DNA of 64,000 bases from Ustilago trichophora (taxonomy: Eukaryota; Basidiomycota; Ustilaginomycetes; Ustilaginales; Ustilaginaceae). A model generated the notes under the pieces. That model saw only the letters and a list, made by a program, of their open reading frames with translations. It had not been told where the DNA came from and searched no databases. Location: NCBI GenBank assembly GCA_900323505.1, contig OOIN01000043.1, positions 1-64,000 on the forward strand. The letters run 5' to 3'. Below are positions 19,834 to 28,919 of this stretch, in pieces. The position numbers were made by a program, and so were the translations under genes. Position 1 is the first letter of the stretch. Every line of letters begins with the position of its first letter.

Positions 19834-21957
19834 ATGTCAGCACCTAACTCCGAAAGCCAGCACCCCACAGCGTCAGCCAACTCGCCCAGAACTGCCCGCG
19901 CCCGCCAACGCGAAGAGGGATCGGTCATGACCGCCGCCAAACAGGCAGCGGCCAAAGCGATCTCCAAAAGGCAGAAGCAGAGGCATCGCAAGCAAGCCAC
20001 CGACGGCTCTGACGTCATCGATGGCAATGTAGAGATGCTCGACGCTGAAGACGACGAGGATCCCGACGTTGCCGACCCTCCCGAAGCAGAGAGGGGACCC
20101 GACATCGACCACGTCAGCAGCTCAGAGAAGGACGTAGATGGCATCTCGGCCAGTGGAGATCAAATGATCAGACAACAGGTATTGGCCGAGGCCGACGCTG
20201 CCCACAAGAACCTCTTGGACGCCCTCGCAAAGCGCGCCGAAGCCGAGGAAGACGTACAGCAAGCCGCCATGAACCAAGAAGTGGCCAACAGCGACGACAT
20301 AGCCGAAGCTACAGAAGCTCACCAAGCCGCAGTGGCCAGAGCAGCGGAAGCCGAGCTAGAGGCGAGTGCGGCTAAGATTCGCCACAGCATAGCCAGCTCG
20401 GACCTCGAATCTCTGAAGGCAGCCGAAGCAGCCGAGGAAGCGGTCAAGGCCCTCATCGCCGAGAGAATCGCTGCCGACAAAGCTGAAACCACGCTAGCAA
20501 ACGCTCGCTCTTCTCACGAGGCCTCCCCCACGCCTGAAGCTGCCAAAGCGCTAAGGCTGGCGAAGTCTAGCAAACGATACGCCGCCGACAGGCTCAGCGA
20601 AGCCGAGCAAAGCGCCGCCATCGCCGACGCCCATGCTACGTTTGCAAAACTCTGGGCCAAAGCAGTCCTTGACGATGCCTATCATTCGACACTCAAGTCT
20701 CAAGCAGAACAGGCCGACAACGACTGCCGAGCTGCCGCCGAGACAGCGGTCGCCATTTCCACCGAGAGAGGCTCTGTCCTACCTCGCTCCGAGGAAGAGA
20801 ACGCCGCTTACTCCAAGGCCCAGGAACAGGATTGTCGAGCCACACAGCTCAAAGCTGAGGCCGACCTCGCCAAAGCCAAAGTCGTCGAAGCGTACAAGGC
20901 TGCACAGACCGCCAAGGAGAATTGGTTCAGCCTTCGAGATGCCGCAGAGGAGGCTAGCCTTGACGACATACCCGGCGACGGCGAGCTCGCGAAGAAGACT
21001 CCAGACATTGACCAAGCACCTACCTTGCTCATTGGCGAGCCGACCGTGATCCATGCCTCTGGAAACCCTACAGGCGTGCAGCTCGCAACAGGTCTCCACA
21101 CCGCCACCTCCACCGCACCCTCTCACGCTCAACCTGGTGCCGCACCCATCAACAACACCATCTCCGGCCGAATGGATAGTCTCGTCCGCCGAACTCAACA
21201 AGCGGTCTCGCTGGATGCTGCCGCTGGCCCCAGCCGCCGAACCAGGGAAGCATACCGGCCCTTTCAAATCTGGCCAAACACAAGCTCCCCCGACTTCCCC
21301 TTCGAAGATTTCCCTGATCCTGGCCGCAATGTGAACGTTGCAGCATGGACACATCGCTTTCGCTTCAACGGCACAAGGCCTCCAATCGACGCCGTACCCG
21401 CTTTCCGAGCCGCTATCGCCGAGCAACTGCAAAAGTTCCTTCAACTCGACTTGAGCGAGGCACACTTTAGCGTCCAACGCCCTGAATCCATCAACGGCTC
21501 CACCTATGTCGACATCGTCTTCAAGCAGCTTCACCAGAACAAGGTAATCATGGCCAAAGCTAGATCAGCCACACTCGACTATGGAGGCCGACCGCTCGTC
21601 CACTTCCGCACCGGTGCACCGCTCGGCGAACGCGATATCTTCATCAGAGCTTCCGGCATGAACGTCGATTTCGATCACTGCAAGCTGGCCCAACACTTCC
21701 TGCTGAATTTCAGATTCCTAACCCTCAAAGGCATCTGGATCCTCAAGGATGGGAACGAGTTTGCAGGCATCTCATTTGTTCTCGTCAAGACCAAGGAATG
21801 GTACAACTTCACCTACCAGATCCCGGGCTACATAAGCATCCGCGGACGTGAGATTGAACTACAATTCGAAGGCCGTTGCAACTATTGCACATGGTGTCGC
21901 TCCAAGAACAACAACGGCCACACGAGTGATGCCTGCAACCGACGCCGCCGAGGCTGA
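19834..21957 (+). CDS. Retroelement ORF-A: coiled-coil, zinc-knuckle (ORF1-like) protein
   Basis: 707 residues. A basic N-terminus with repeated Arg/Lys clusters (about 20-55) is followed by an acidic patch and then roughly 280 residues of Ala/Glu/Lys-rich heptad-like sequence (about 100-390), a likely long coiled coil. The last 250 residues are globular, with a FPFEDFPDPGRN segment and a compact domain before the end. The C-terminus carries a C-x2-C-x10-H-x4-C knuckle (CNYCTWCRSKNNNGHTSDAC) and ends in four Arg. Coiled coil plus RNA-binding region plus knuckle is the layout of LINE ORF1 nucleic-acid chaperones. It precedes ORF-B, a second knuckle protein, in the same orientation. Either the element has three ORFs or ORF-A is left from a different LINE. 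Confidence 0.7.
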   Translation: MSAPNSESQHPTASANSPRTARARQREEGSVMTAAKQAAAKAISKRQKQRHRKQATDGSDVIDGNVEMLDAEDDEDPDVADPPEAERGPDIDHVSSSEKDVDGISASGDQMIRQQVLAEADAAHKNLLDALAKRAEAEEDVQQAAMNQEVANSDDIAEATEAHQAAVARAAEAELEASAAKIRHSIASSDLESLKAAEAAEEAVKALIAERIAADKAETTLANARSSHEASPTPEAAKALRLAKSSKRYAADRLSEAEQSAAIADAHATFAKLWAKAVLDDAYHSTLKSQAEQADNDCRAAAETAVAISTERGSVLPRSEEENAAYSKAQEQDCRATQLKAEADLAKAKVVEAYKAAQTAKENWFSLRDAAEEASLDDIPGDGELAKKTPDIDQAPTLLIGEPTVIHASGNPTGVQLATGLHTATSTAPSHAQPGAAPINNTISGRMDSLVRRTQQAVSLDAAAGPSRRTREAYRPFQIWPNTSSPDFPFEDFPDPGRNVNVAAWTHRFRFNGTRPPIDAVPAFRAAIAEQLQKFLQLDLSEAHFSVQRPESINGSTYVDIVFKQLHQNKVIMAKARSATLDYGGRPLVHFRTGAPLGERDIFIRASGMNVDFDHCKLAQHFLLNFRFLTLKGIWILKDGNEFAGISFVLVKTKEWYNFTYQIPGYISIRGREIELQFEGRCNYCTWCRSKNNNGHTSDACNRRRRG

Positions 21958-22827
21958 CCATCACAAGACACCCGTTCCCTACACCCTCTGTGTCCCACCC
22001 GCTCCACCTGACCCGACTCTCTTCTCCCTTGTTTGATAGTTACACTCTTTTTTCACAATTAACCCTCTGCGCTCCTGTCTCGATCCCCCCTCTCATGTTG
22101 TCAGATATGCTCGAGCCTTAGAACTGACCCTCTGCCCGCTCAAATTCCCCAGACCTGACCTGTGTGACGTCTGTGTCTCGGCCTGTGATACCCCTTCTCT
22201 CGCAGAACTCAATGCACAAGTATCGCGCACCAGAGCTGCGGATAGACATATCCGAAACACGGCTAACACGTGGCTCGGATATGTCAATATTTAAACTCCG
22301 AAACGCATTTGCCCGCGTGCAGGCCTAAGCGAGCCCTGTCAACGGCTGTCAGCTAACACATCCTCCCCAAACCTACGGAAAACACCTACTCCAAATACCC
22401 ACGCAACTGGCGCTGCGACACCCACCCCTCGTATCGCCCTAGACACGTGACACTACCACCGCCCCAGCCCAACAGAGACGCTGCGGCAATCACGAAAAGC
22501 AGCTGCGGCAATTGCAACATGCAATTGCGGCAAGCACAGCAATGTGTGAGACTGCACCACGCTTGTAACACTGGCACGTGACGCACCCACCGCCAGAGCC
22601 CGGAAAAGACACTGCGGCAACTACGACAACTCCCTGCAGTAGCTTAAACACGCCGCTGCGACAAACACAGCCAACAGCCGAGACTGCCCCTCACGCCCGT
22701 ACAGCACGAAATACTCAAAGGGGAAGGCACCACGAAAAGCTGGGCTAGAACTGCATCCTCTGATCCCTAGCCACCTCACAAAATACCAACCATCATCGCT
22801 TACACACAGCGCCGCCAGCAAGCCGAC
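21958..22827. other. Spacer between ORF-A and ORF-B with hairpin and diverged tandem repeat
   Basis: 870 bp without a reading frame. It holds a hairpin with 11-bp perfect arms (22245-22255 and 22275-22285), and a diverged direct repeat of about 127-bp period in which CACGTGAC, ACCACCGCC and CTGCGGCAA recur in the same order (from about 22444 and 22571). This could be a 5' UTR/promoter for ORF-B and ORF2 alone. Confidence 0.5.
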
Positions 22828-24609
22828 ATGTCGCGCGACTCTGCCAAAACGTGCCTGACGAAACATGTCCTCGTGCTAGACATCGCACCGTCTACCACCC
22901 TAAGCAATATGTCGACACTCCTCTTCAGCACGGGTTTCCGCAACTACGATTTCTACCCCCCGCATCCCGACTCTGGCATGCTAGGTCTGCTGCTCGGTAG
23001 ATGTACCAAGCATTACACCGCAATCGTAGTAGAATGGGCAGAAATACATCAAGCACGCGCACTCGTGGTCGCCCCGGACCAGTACGCCCAGATTCGCCAG
23101 GCCAACTCCGCGCTAACTATCGAGACTATGTCCGCCTCGCTGCGCAACGTCAATAGTGAGCTTGATCTCCCGCTGCAAACAGGCAGCAGATACGGCTACA
23201 TGAAGCGTGGCGGCGAGACTCGAGCATTGCCCGGGACCAGCTCTGAATCCGAAGCTCCCTGTGACTGCCAGCATCCCCGCCCACAACCTGCACGGCCTCT
23301 GGTGAAGAATGGAGAGGGTAACCTCGTCGCAGGCAGCCCGTACCATGTCTCTGTGACCGGATCAGGCCCGTCTATGTCACTGGACATCTTGCAAGTGGCG
23401 TCATACAACAAGCGGCACTCACGAGCGGCACGGGACCATGCCCTGAGCCCCGTAGGGATCGCGGACGCCCGTGCTATCACCTTGGCAAACGACGCCTTCA
23501 AGCTGCTCATCGCGTACATCAACGGCAGGCTCAACCTCTACCCACCTGTCCTCCAATTGCTTCAAGCGCAACCATTCGAGGAAGCACAGACCAAATGGGT
23601 CTGCTCGAATCTGACAACACTCGCAAAATGCAACTACCGCACGGACAAGGTTCAGGAGATGGTGGATGCCTTCAGCGAGCACTTCGGCATCGTCCGTCTG
23701 CACGCCACCACCTTCTACGACAGAATGACGGAGGTCATCAATTGCAAGACCGAACTTGGCGGCCACGGCAGAGCGACCTCTGCGCCCGCCCTCCTGTACG
23801 GATCGGCCGCACTGCTGCTCGCCGACATCTGCAACAACCCACCAGTCACATCCGAGCCTGATGACCAGGCGACGCTGTGGGACATTCAATACTCGGAAAT
23901 CATGTGCTTCCTAGCGATGGCGCATGCCGACTCTAGCAATAACATCGTCAGAGCTCGCCGCATAGTGCCCACCGTACGAACTGACGTGAGAAGGCTGCTG
24001 CCAGAGTCAAAAAGGCTGGACAGGTGGAAGGCCTTCACGTCGGCAGGAGACAAGACCAGGTCAAAGTTCGCCGACCGCATGGCAGGAGGTGCAAGGCCAA
24101 CAGGACAGGTACTAGACGAAGATCTGGCCAACCTCGACTGCGTCATGCGCCCTATCGACTCGGCAGTGCACCTATCCTACCTGAAAGACCCAACCTGGAC
24201 CGTATTCGCTCTTGAGACCGTCACAGCTTCCGCAGGCGAAAACGACAAAGTCCACGAGGGCAAGGGCAAAGGTAAAGCCGGTCACTTCGACGCATCATTC
24301 CTCGCACTACACTCAAGCGAGTACGTCATGCCGAAAACCTCGATCACACTACGCGGCAAGCCGCTGGACAACACCTTAGGTGGCCCTCCCCTCCTCCCAG
24401 GCGCAGACCCCGAGGCAGAGATGGACCCGGCCGCGAACCTACCATGCACGTCATTCAGTCGCCTCGTCATCACGAGAGCCGCGTACCGCGCCACAGACGA
24501 AGAGGTCGAGCTATGCTTCTGCTTCGCAACGCCAGCGCAAGCCTTCGTAGCCTGGTGCACCTATCCGCAATGGCAACACATCATTCTGCTGTCCGAACCG
24601 CGCGTTGTG

Positions 24610-24732
24610 ATCAATGCTCAGTGTGGCCGAGATCACCCATCATCACCAGACCGTAATCATGAGTAAGAGAGAATCATTATAATTTAGTTGCCTAACTCTG
24701 GGAGAGTCGCTTGCAAGCTCCCAGCCGTGGCC
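24610..24732 (-). repeat. Split direct repeat B2 (outer 3' end)
   Basis: 123 bp identical to B1 at 25042-25164. It begins at the shared ATCA next to ORF-B codon 595 and ends at CCGTGGCC. A 110-bp unique stretch (24733-24842) separates it from A2. Confidence 0.92.
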
Positions 24733-24842
24733 GTAAAGGGCACGGATGGTCGAGCGTCGCATGGTAGCGAGGCGAAGTGCACGTGAGACCTAACAAGAGA
24801 ATGAAAAAGATGCGAACATAACGGGGAACGGGTGAGGCGGGT

Positions 24843-25045
24843 ATGTCGAAAAAGAACACTGCCTTTGAGGCCAGTGTTTGCGAATGAAGATGATGGTTTG
24901 GAAAGAGGGAGGTTGAGCGCGTTTGGCTGAGTTAGCTGAGCCTCGGACGCGTGTGCATGCTCAACCTCGGCCGAGGTCACGTGCTCTGGAGCACTCAACC
25001 ATCACGACGCATTGAACAGCACGAATTGCATTCGTGCTAACATCA
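24843..25045 (-). repeat. Split direct repeat A2
   Basis: 203 bp matching A1 (30656-30858) with one difference (G at 24919 against A at 30732). Its inner edge abuts and overlaps B1 by the shared ATCA. Contains a short hairpin with arms 25018-25026 and 25030-25038. Confidence 0.92.
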
Positions 25046-25164
25046 ATGCTCAGTGTGGCCGAGATCACCCATCATCACCAGACCGTAATCATGAGTAAGA
25101 GAGAATCATTATAATTTAGTTGCCTAACTCTGGGAGAGTCGCTTGCAAGCTCCCAGCCGTGGCC
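25042..25164 (-). repeat. Split direct repeat B1
   Basis: 123 bp identical to B2 (24610-24732). It lies just beyond the recombinase ORF stop at 25258 and overlaps the tail of the long RT frame. Confidence 0.92.
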
Positions 25165-28100
25165 ACCAGGTGCGCGAGTGGCGTACCGTTAGGTGGAACG
25201 GTCATGAGCTGAGGCTGGAGAGCAAGGAGAGGCGATCCCAAGGAGAAAGGCAACTGGTCACAAGTTGCGCCAGGCGACGGTGTCGAGGCGCAGAGGAGCC
25301 GAGGTGTTGGTGTAGAGGGCTGCCTTTGTGGTGACAGCTCGGTCTGCAGCTGACCTGTCGACGTACCGCCGAAAGCAGTCACTGCGCCAGCGGCCGAGAC
25401 CTCGGATTGTGTCAGCATCCACGCCGTTGGAGGCAGCCCACGTTGCGGCGCCACGACGGAAGGAGTGGCCAGAGTACAAGGCAGGGGAGATGCCGCAAGC
25501 CTCGAGACAACGGCGGAGTGTGGCGGCGAAGGAGGCTCGGGTGAAAGGTTGGCGGCCTTCCAGCGTGAAGAGCGGTTCGTGAGGCTCTCTGCCATGGCAG
25601 ATGACACGGAGAGCTGATACTGCGCAAGTGCTGAGCTTGACGGCAGGTGCTGTGAGTGTAGCACCTTGCTGAAATGGGTCCGTCTTGCTGGCCGGCAGCG
25701 TGACGGTGGCGTGCGAGAAGTCGTGCGCAAAGGAGACGGCTGCAACAGTGAGCACATTGGGGCCTTGCGCTTCCCAAGTGAGTTCGCCAGCACGAAGGAA
25801 GCAGGCAAAGGCGAGGCAGAAAGCTGCCCTGAACATCCGCCGGTTGTGCTGCGACGAGCAGACCTTGTGGAGGGCATGCACGAGCTTCCGGAGGAGGGGG
25901 AGGGTGATGGGCAGTTTTGCAGCTGGAAGGGGTGCACCAACGAGTCGCTTGAAGCCACGGACAACACGTTCGAGCCTTTCGTCAGCAAAGGCGGCCGTTG
26001 AGAGGCCCAAGTCGATGTGCGCCGACTTGAGGGCCGAAAGGTTGCTCTTGAGCGTGTTGTGCGACTTGCTAGCCGTGTGGTGATGCGCAATCCACTCGAT
26101 GAGCAGGGCTGGCGAGGCTGGGAAGGGGTTGGCGACGTTGTGAGAGGTGGCTGCGAAGGCGACAAAGTCTGCGCACATGGCTGAGGTGCGAGCTCGTGTG
26201 CTGGCTGCAAGGCCGTTCCAGAGGAGGGTTGCCGCAGGAGAGGAGAGGCCAGAGGCTCTGGTGAAGCTCGAGGGCGGTTGAACTGCAGCAGGTTGAACGC
26301 AACGGGGAACTGCAGATGGACGGAGGCAAAACGACGGCGAGAGAGAGCATCAGCGAGCATGTTCGCTTCTGAGGAGACACGAACAGGAACGAGGTCGACA
26401 TGGTGTTGCAGGCACAGAGCAAAGATCTCTCTGAGGAGAACTTGAGTCTGTGGGTCTCGGCTTGAGCCTTTTCGAAGGCCATACTCGACGTTCTCGTTGT
26501 CGACATGGATGACAACACGACGAGGTCCCGTCCATCTAGGAGAGAAGAGACGCAGAGCCTCGAGGACCGCCAGAGCCTCTAGGAAGCGGATATCCTTTTG
26601 ACGGTGTCGACGAGACAACTCTCGTGAGAAAACGGCGGAGGGTGCCTCCATGCTACCCAAGTGTCCACCAATACCGCGTTTGGAGGCATCCGTCCATATG
26701 TGCTCGATGATGAGCGGCGAAGGCTGAAGAAGGGAGACACCATCCCACAAGTTGAGGGTGTCGACCCACCAGAGGAGCTCGGCACGAGTGGCCTTGCTGA
26801 TACGACGACCGAAGGGCGACTTGTAGTGTGAGCGCACCGCGTCGTAGAGTCGTCGAAGGAAAGCACGACCATGAGGAGCCACTCTTGTGACAAACTGGAG
26901 GTGGCCTGCGACTTGCTGAAGTTCGAGCAAGGAGGCACGGCCTCGTTCGATGATGCGGGAACAAAGCTGGAGGATGCGCTGGCGACGCTGCATAGTGATG
27001 GAGGCCGTCTGGGCAACAGAGTCGAGCTCGATGCCGAGAACTTCGAGCTTGGTGGTGCTCCAGAGCGTCTTCTTCTGGCTGATCTTGAATCCGAGGGCAG
27101 CAGCGGCCAAACTGAGCACCTGGATGGGAGTGGAGGCGTCGGCTGTGGCATCCGAGGCGCCGAAGAAGTCGTCGAGATAGTGTGACACCACCGAATGAGA
27201 GGTCGGCGACGAAGACACGGCCTGCAAGGCAAAGGCGGAGAGCCAGTGCAGGAACTCGGCGAAAAGGTTGAAGAGGAAGGGGGAGGAACGGCCGCCGAAG
27301 GCAAGGGCACATTCCTGATAGTACTTGCCCTCGAAGTGAATGCCCATGAGGCGAGCATCACTGTTTGCGACGATGACATGTCGAAAGGCGTCTTCGAGGT
27401 CAGCCTTCCAGAGACTTGCGCTAGGATGCTCCCGTATGTAGTCCATGATGGCGTCGAGGGTCTCGTAACGGATGGCAACGAAGGCTTCGTTAATGCCGTC
27501 ATTGACAGAAGGCAACCTTGAGCCGGGCTTGTGCGGGTGGGAGAGGTGATATATTGTGCGCCTCTTATCGCTGTGAGGCTTTGGCACAACGCCGACAGGT
27601 GAGCAAACAAGTTTGATGTCCGCAGGGTTGTCGACTGGTCGAAGGCGACCTTCCTGCACCCGAGCTTGGATCTCGCGACGCAGATGCTGCACGTCGTCGT
27701 CGTCCATTGGCAAGTTGTTGATCTCCAGCCTTGGTGCACTGCGAAGCTGGCCAGAGTAGCCGAGCTTGACACCGTGTTGGAGAGCTCCGCGCAGTTGAGC
27801 CGCGAAGACTTGGTCTGGATAAAGGTCGAGGAAGGAAGACCAGTACCGAATGTTGAGTGTACCGACGGTTGCTGGAGTGTCGGACACGTCGAAGATGGGC
27901 TCCTCGCACCAAGTGTTGGGTTGTGGCGACGGTGGTGGACCTGTGAGGAGACGTGAAAGAATCGTCGATGCATGGTCAGGAGACATGTCGACGATGGCGG
28001 CGAAGGAAGGTATGGCCAGTGAAGGACTGGCAGGACTCGACAGCGGCCTGAGCTGGACACTTGGAGGCGGTTCGACCTGTGATAACGCACTTGGTGGCGG

Positions 28101-28919
28101 CGTGGACCAAACGGTGCGTGGTGGGAACGCAAGCTGACCGGCGCTTGGCTGCAACGAGGCCAGGGCACTTGGAGGTGGGCCAACCTTGGAAAGCGCACTT
28201 GACAGCGGCAAAGACTGGGCACTTGGAGGCGGGCCAACCTGTGAAGTCGCACTTGACAGCGGCGAGGACTGGAAAGCAACACTTGGAGGCGGCGCAGACC
28301 TGTGACGCGCACTTGAAGGCGGCGGAGACCTGAGGTAGCGCTTGCGGCTGATGCCGAGCACGTCCCCTGAGTGAGAGGGCAAACTCACCAAGCTAGCTGC
28401 CCTGCTTGACGGCTGAGGGTTGCTTGCCGGACCTAAAGTTGGTGCAGGTCGCAATTGGATGGGAGCCGCCACAGTTGAGACAGGCATGAGGCCTGGGACA
28501 GCCGGTGCAACCAACGAGCGCATTGAAACGTCTGCACGGCTCGTTGTTGGGAGTGGCTTGACCGCGAGCACTTGTTTTGGTGGACGACAGGCCGGGATGG
28601 CTTTTAGAAGAGCCTTGGCCGTGGTCGCGTCGTTGTGAGGTGGAGGAGGACGAGGAGGGTTGGCCAGTGACGACAGCCTTGCGAAACGGGGAGAGCACCG
28701 AGCTGTGTGCCTCTTGGTCAGGCGTGGCCCACTCCGTCGCAATTCCAGTGCCAAAACGAAGGCGACAGACTGTGAGGTGATAATTGACCACCGCTGACCA
28801 AGTGTAGAGGCCGTCGTACTCGATGAGGTGCAGGAAGTACTTCTGCAGGCCGACAAGGAGCTCCTGGTTGCCGGACGTATAGACTCTAATGGTCGTGTAG
28901 ACCGCCCAGATATGAGCAA
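25116..28919 (-). CDS. Reverse transcriptase - RNase H of the nested retrotransposon
   Basis: The open frame spans 1,267 codons, starting without an ATG (TTG at 28919) inside the gag ORF in a different phase; the first ATG is about 130 codons in. After a Pro-rich linker with about 60-bp repeats comes a DIRS/Ngaro-type RT: KPHSDKRRTIYHLS, SLWKADLEDAFRHV, then YLDDFFGAS as the active-site box. The RNase H domain follows with HIWTDASKRGIGGHLG, and Glu and Asp ligands in FLEALAVLEAL and VIHVDNENV, ending near NMLADALSRRRF. The remaining 300-odd codons overlap the recombinase ORF in another frame, are Ser/Pro-rich and are probably not selected as protein. Expression may need frameshifting from gag or internal initiation. 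Confidence 0.88.
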   Translation of the reverse strand: MLISGRSTRPLESIRPATRSSLSACRSTSCTSSSTTASTLGQRWSIITSQSVAFVLALELRRSGPRLTKRHTARCSPRFARLSSLANPPRPPPPHNDATTAKALLKAIPACRPPKQVLAVKPLPTTSRADVSMRSLVAPAVPGLMPVSTVAAPIQLRPAPTLGPASNPQPSSRAASLVSLPSHSGDVLGISRKRYLRSPPPSSARHRSAPPPSVAFQSSPLSSATSQVGPPPSAQSLPLSSALSKVGPPPSALASLQPSAGQLAFPPRTVWSTPPPSALSQVEPPPSVQLRPLSSPASPSLAIPSFAAIVDMSPDHASTILSRLLTGPPPSPQPNTWCEEPIFDVSDTPATVGTLNIRYWSSFLDLYPDQVFAAQLRGALQHGVKLGYSGQLRSAPRLEINNLPMDDDDVQHLRREIQARVQEGRLRPVDNPADIKLVCSPVGVVPKPHSDKRRTIYHLSHPHKPGSRLPSVNDGINEAFVAIRYETLDAIMDYIREHPSASLWKADLEDAFRHVIVANSDARLMGIHFEGKYYQECALAFGGRSSPFLFNLFAEFLHWLSAFALQAVSSSPTSHSVVSHYLDDFFGASDATADASTPIQVLSLAAAALGFKISQKKTLWSTTKLEVLGIELDSVAQTASITMQRRQRILQLCSRIIERGRASLLELQQVAGHLQFVTRVAPHGRAFLRRLYDAVRSHYKSPFGRRISKATRAELLWWVDTLNLWDGVSLLQPSPLIIEHIWTDASKRGIGGHLGSMEAPSAVFSRELSRRHRQKDIRFLEALAVLEALRLFSPRWTGPRRVVIHVDNENVEYGLRKGSSRDPQTQVLLREIFALCLQHHVDLVPVRVSSEANMLADALSRRRFASVHLQFPVAFNLLQFNRPRASPEPLASPLLRQPSSGTALQPAHELAPQPCAQTLSPSQPPLTTSPTPSQPRQPCSSSGLRITTRLASRTTRSRATFRPSSRRTSTWASQRPPLLTKGSNVLSVASSDSLVHPFQLQNCPSPSPSSGSSCMPSTRSARRSTTGGCSGQLSASPLPASFVLANSLGKRKAPMCSLLQPSPLRTTSRTPPSRCRPARRTHFSKVLHSQHLPSSSALAQYQLSVSSAMAESLTNRSSRWKAANLSPEPPSPPHSAVVSRLAASPLPCTLATPSVVAPQRGLPPTAWMLTQSEVSAAGAVTAFGGTSTGQLQTELSPQRQPSTPTPRLLCASTPSPGATCDQLPFSLGSPLLALQPQLMTVPPNGTPLAHLVATAGSLQATLPELGN
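25258..26178 (-). CDS. Tyrosine recombinase of the nested retrotransposon
   Basis: 306 residues from an ATG at 26178. The catalytic set of tyrosine recombinases is visible: the first Arg in ACFLRAGELTW, the His-x-x-Arg box in SGHSFRRGAATW, and the nucleophile Tyr in WRSDCFRRYVD near the C-terminus. An N-terminal SAM-like core-binding part (about 1-100, with HNTLKSNLSALKSAHIDLGL) precedes the catalytic domain. It would insert circular cDNA by strand exchange, in place of the integrase of LTR elements. The frame lies wholly inside, and out of phase with, the long RT-RNase H frame. No stop or frameshift interrupts it, so it may be functional. Confidence 0.9.
   Translation of the reverse strand: MCADFVAFAATSHNVANPFPASPALLIEWIAHHHTASKSHNTLKSNLSALKSAHIDLGLSTAAFADERLERVVRGFKRLVGAPLPAAKLPITLPLLRKLVHALHKVCSSQHNRRMFRAAFCLAFACFLRAGELTWEAQGPNVLTVAAVSFAHDFSHATVTLPASKTDPFQQGATLTAPAVKLSTCAVSALRVICHGREPHEPLFTLEGRQPFTRASFAATLRRCLEACGISPALYSGHSFRRGAATWAASNGVDADTIRGLGRWRSDCFRRYVDRSAADRAVTTKAALYTNTSAPLRLDTVAWRNL
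28030..28330 (-). repeat. Proline-rich coding tandem repeats, ~60-bp period
   Basis: Four to five diverged units (near 28048, 28154, 28217 and 28277) with the shared word CACTTGGAGGCGG and, half a unit on, CGCACTTGACAGCGGC. In the RT frame they encode repeated PPPSAxxxxLSSALSxVG modules that form a flexible linker before the RT domain. Confidence 0.75.

Noticed and set aside
22828..24666. Taking the 612-codon frame as a complete protein
   Set aside because: Its last 18 codons are nested-element repeat sequence; the real frame continues at 30858.
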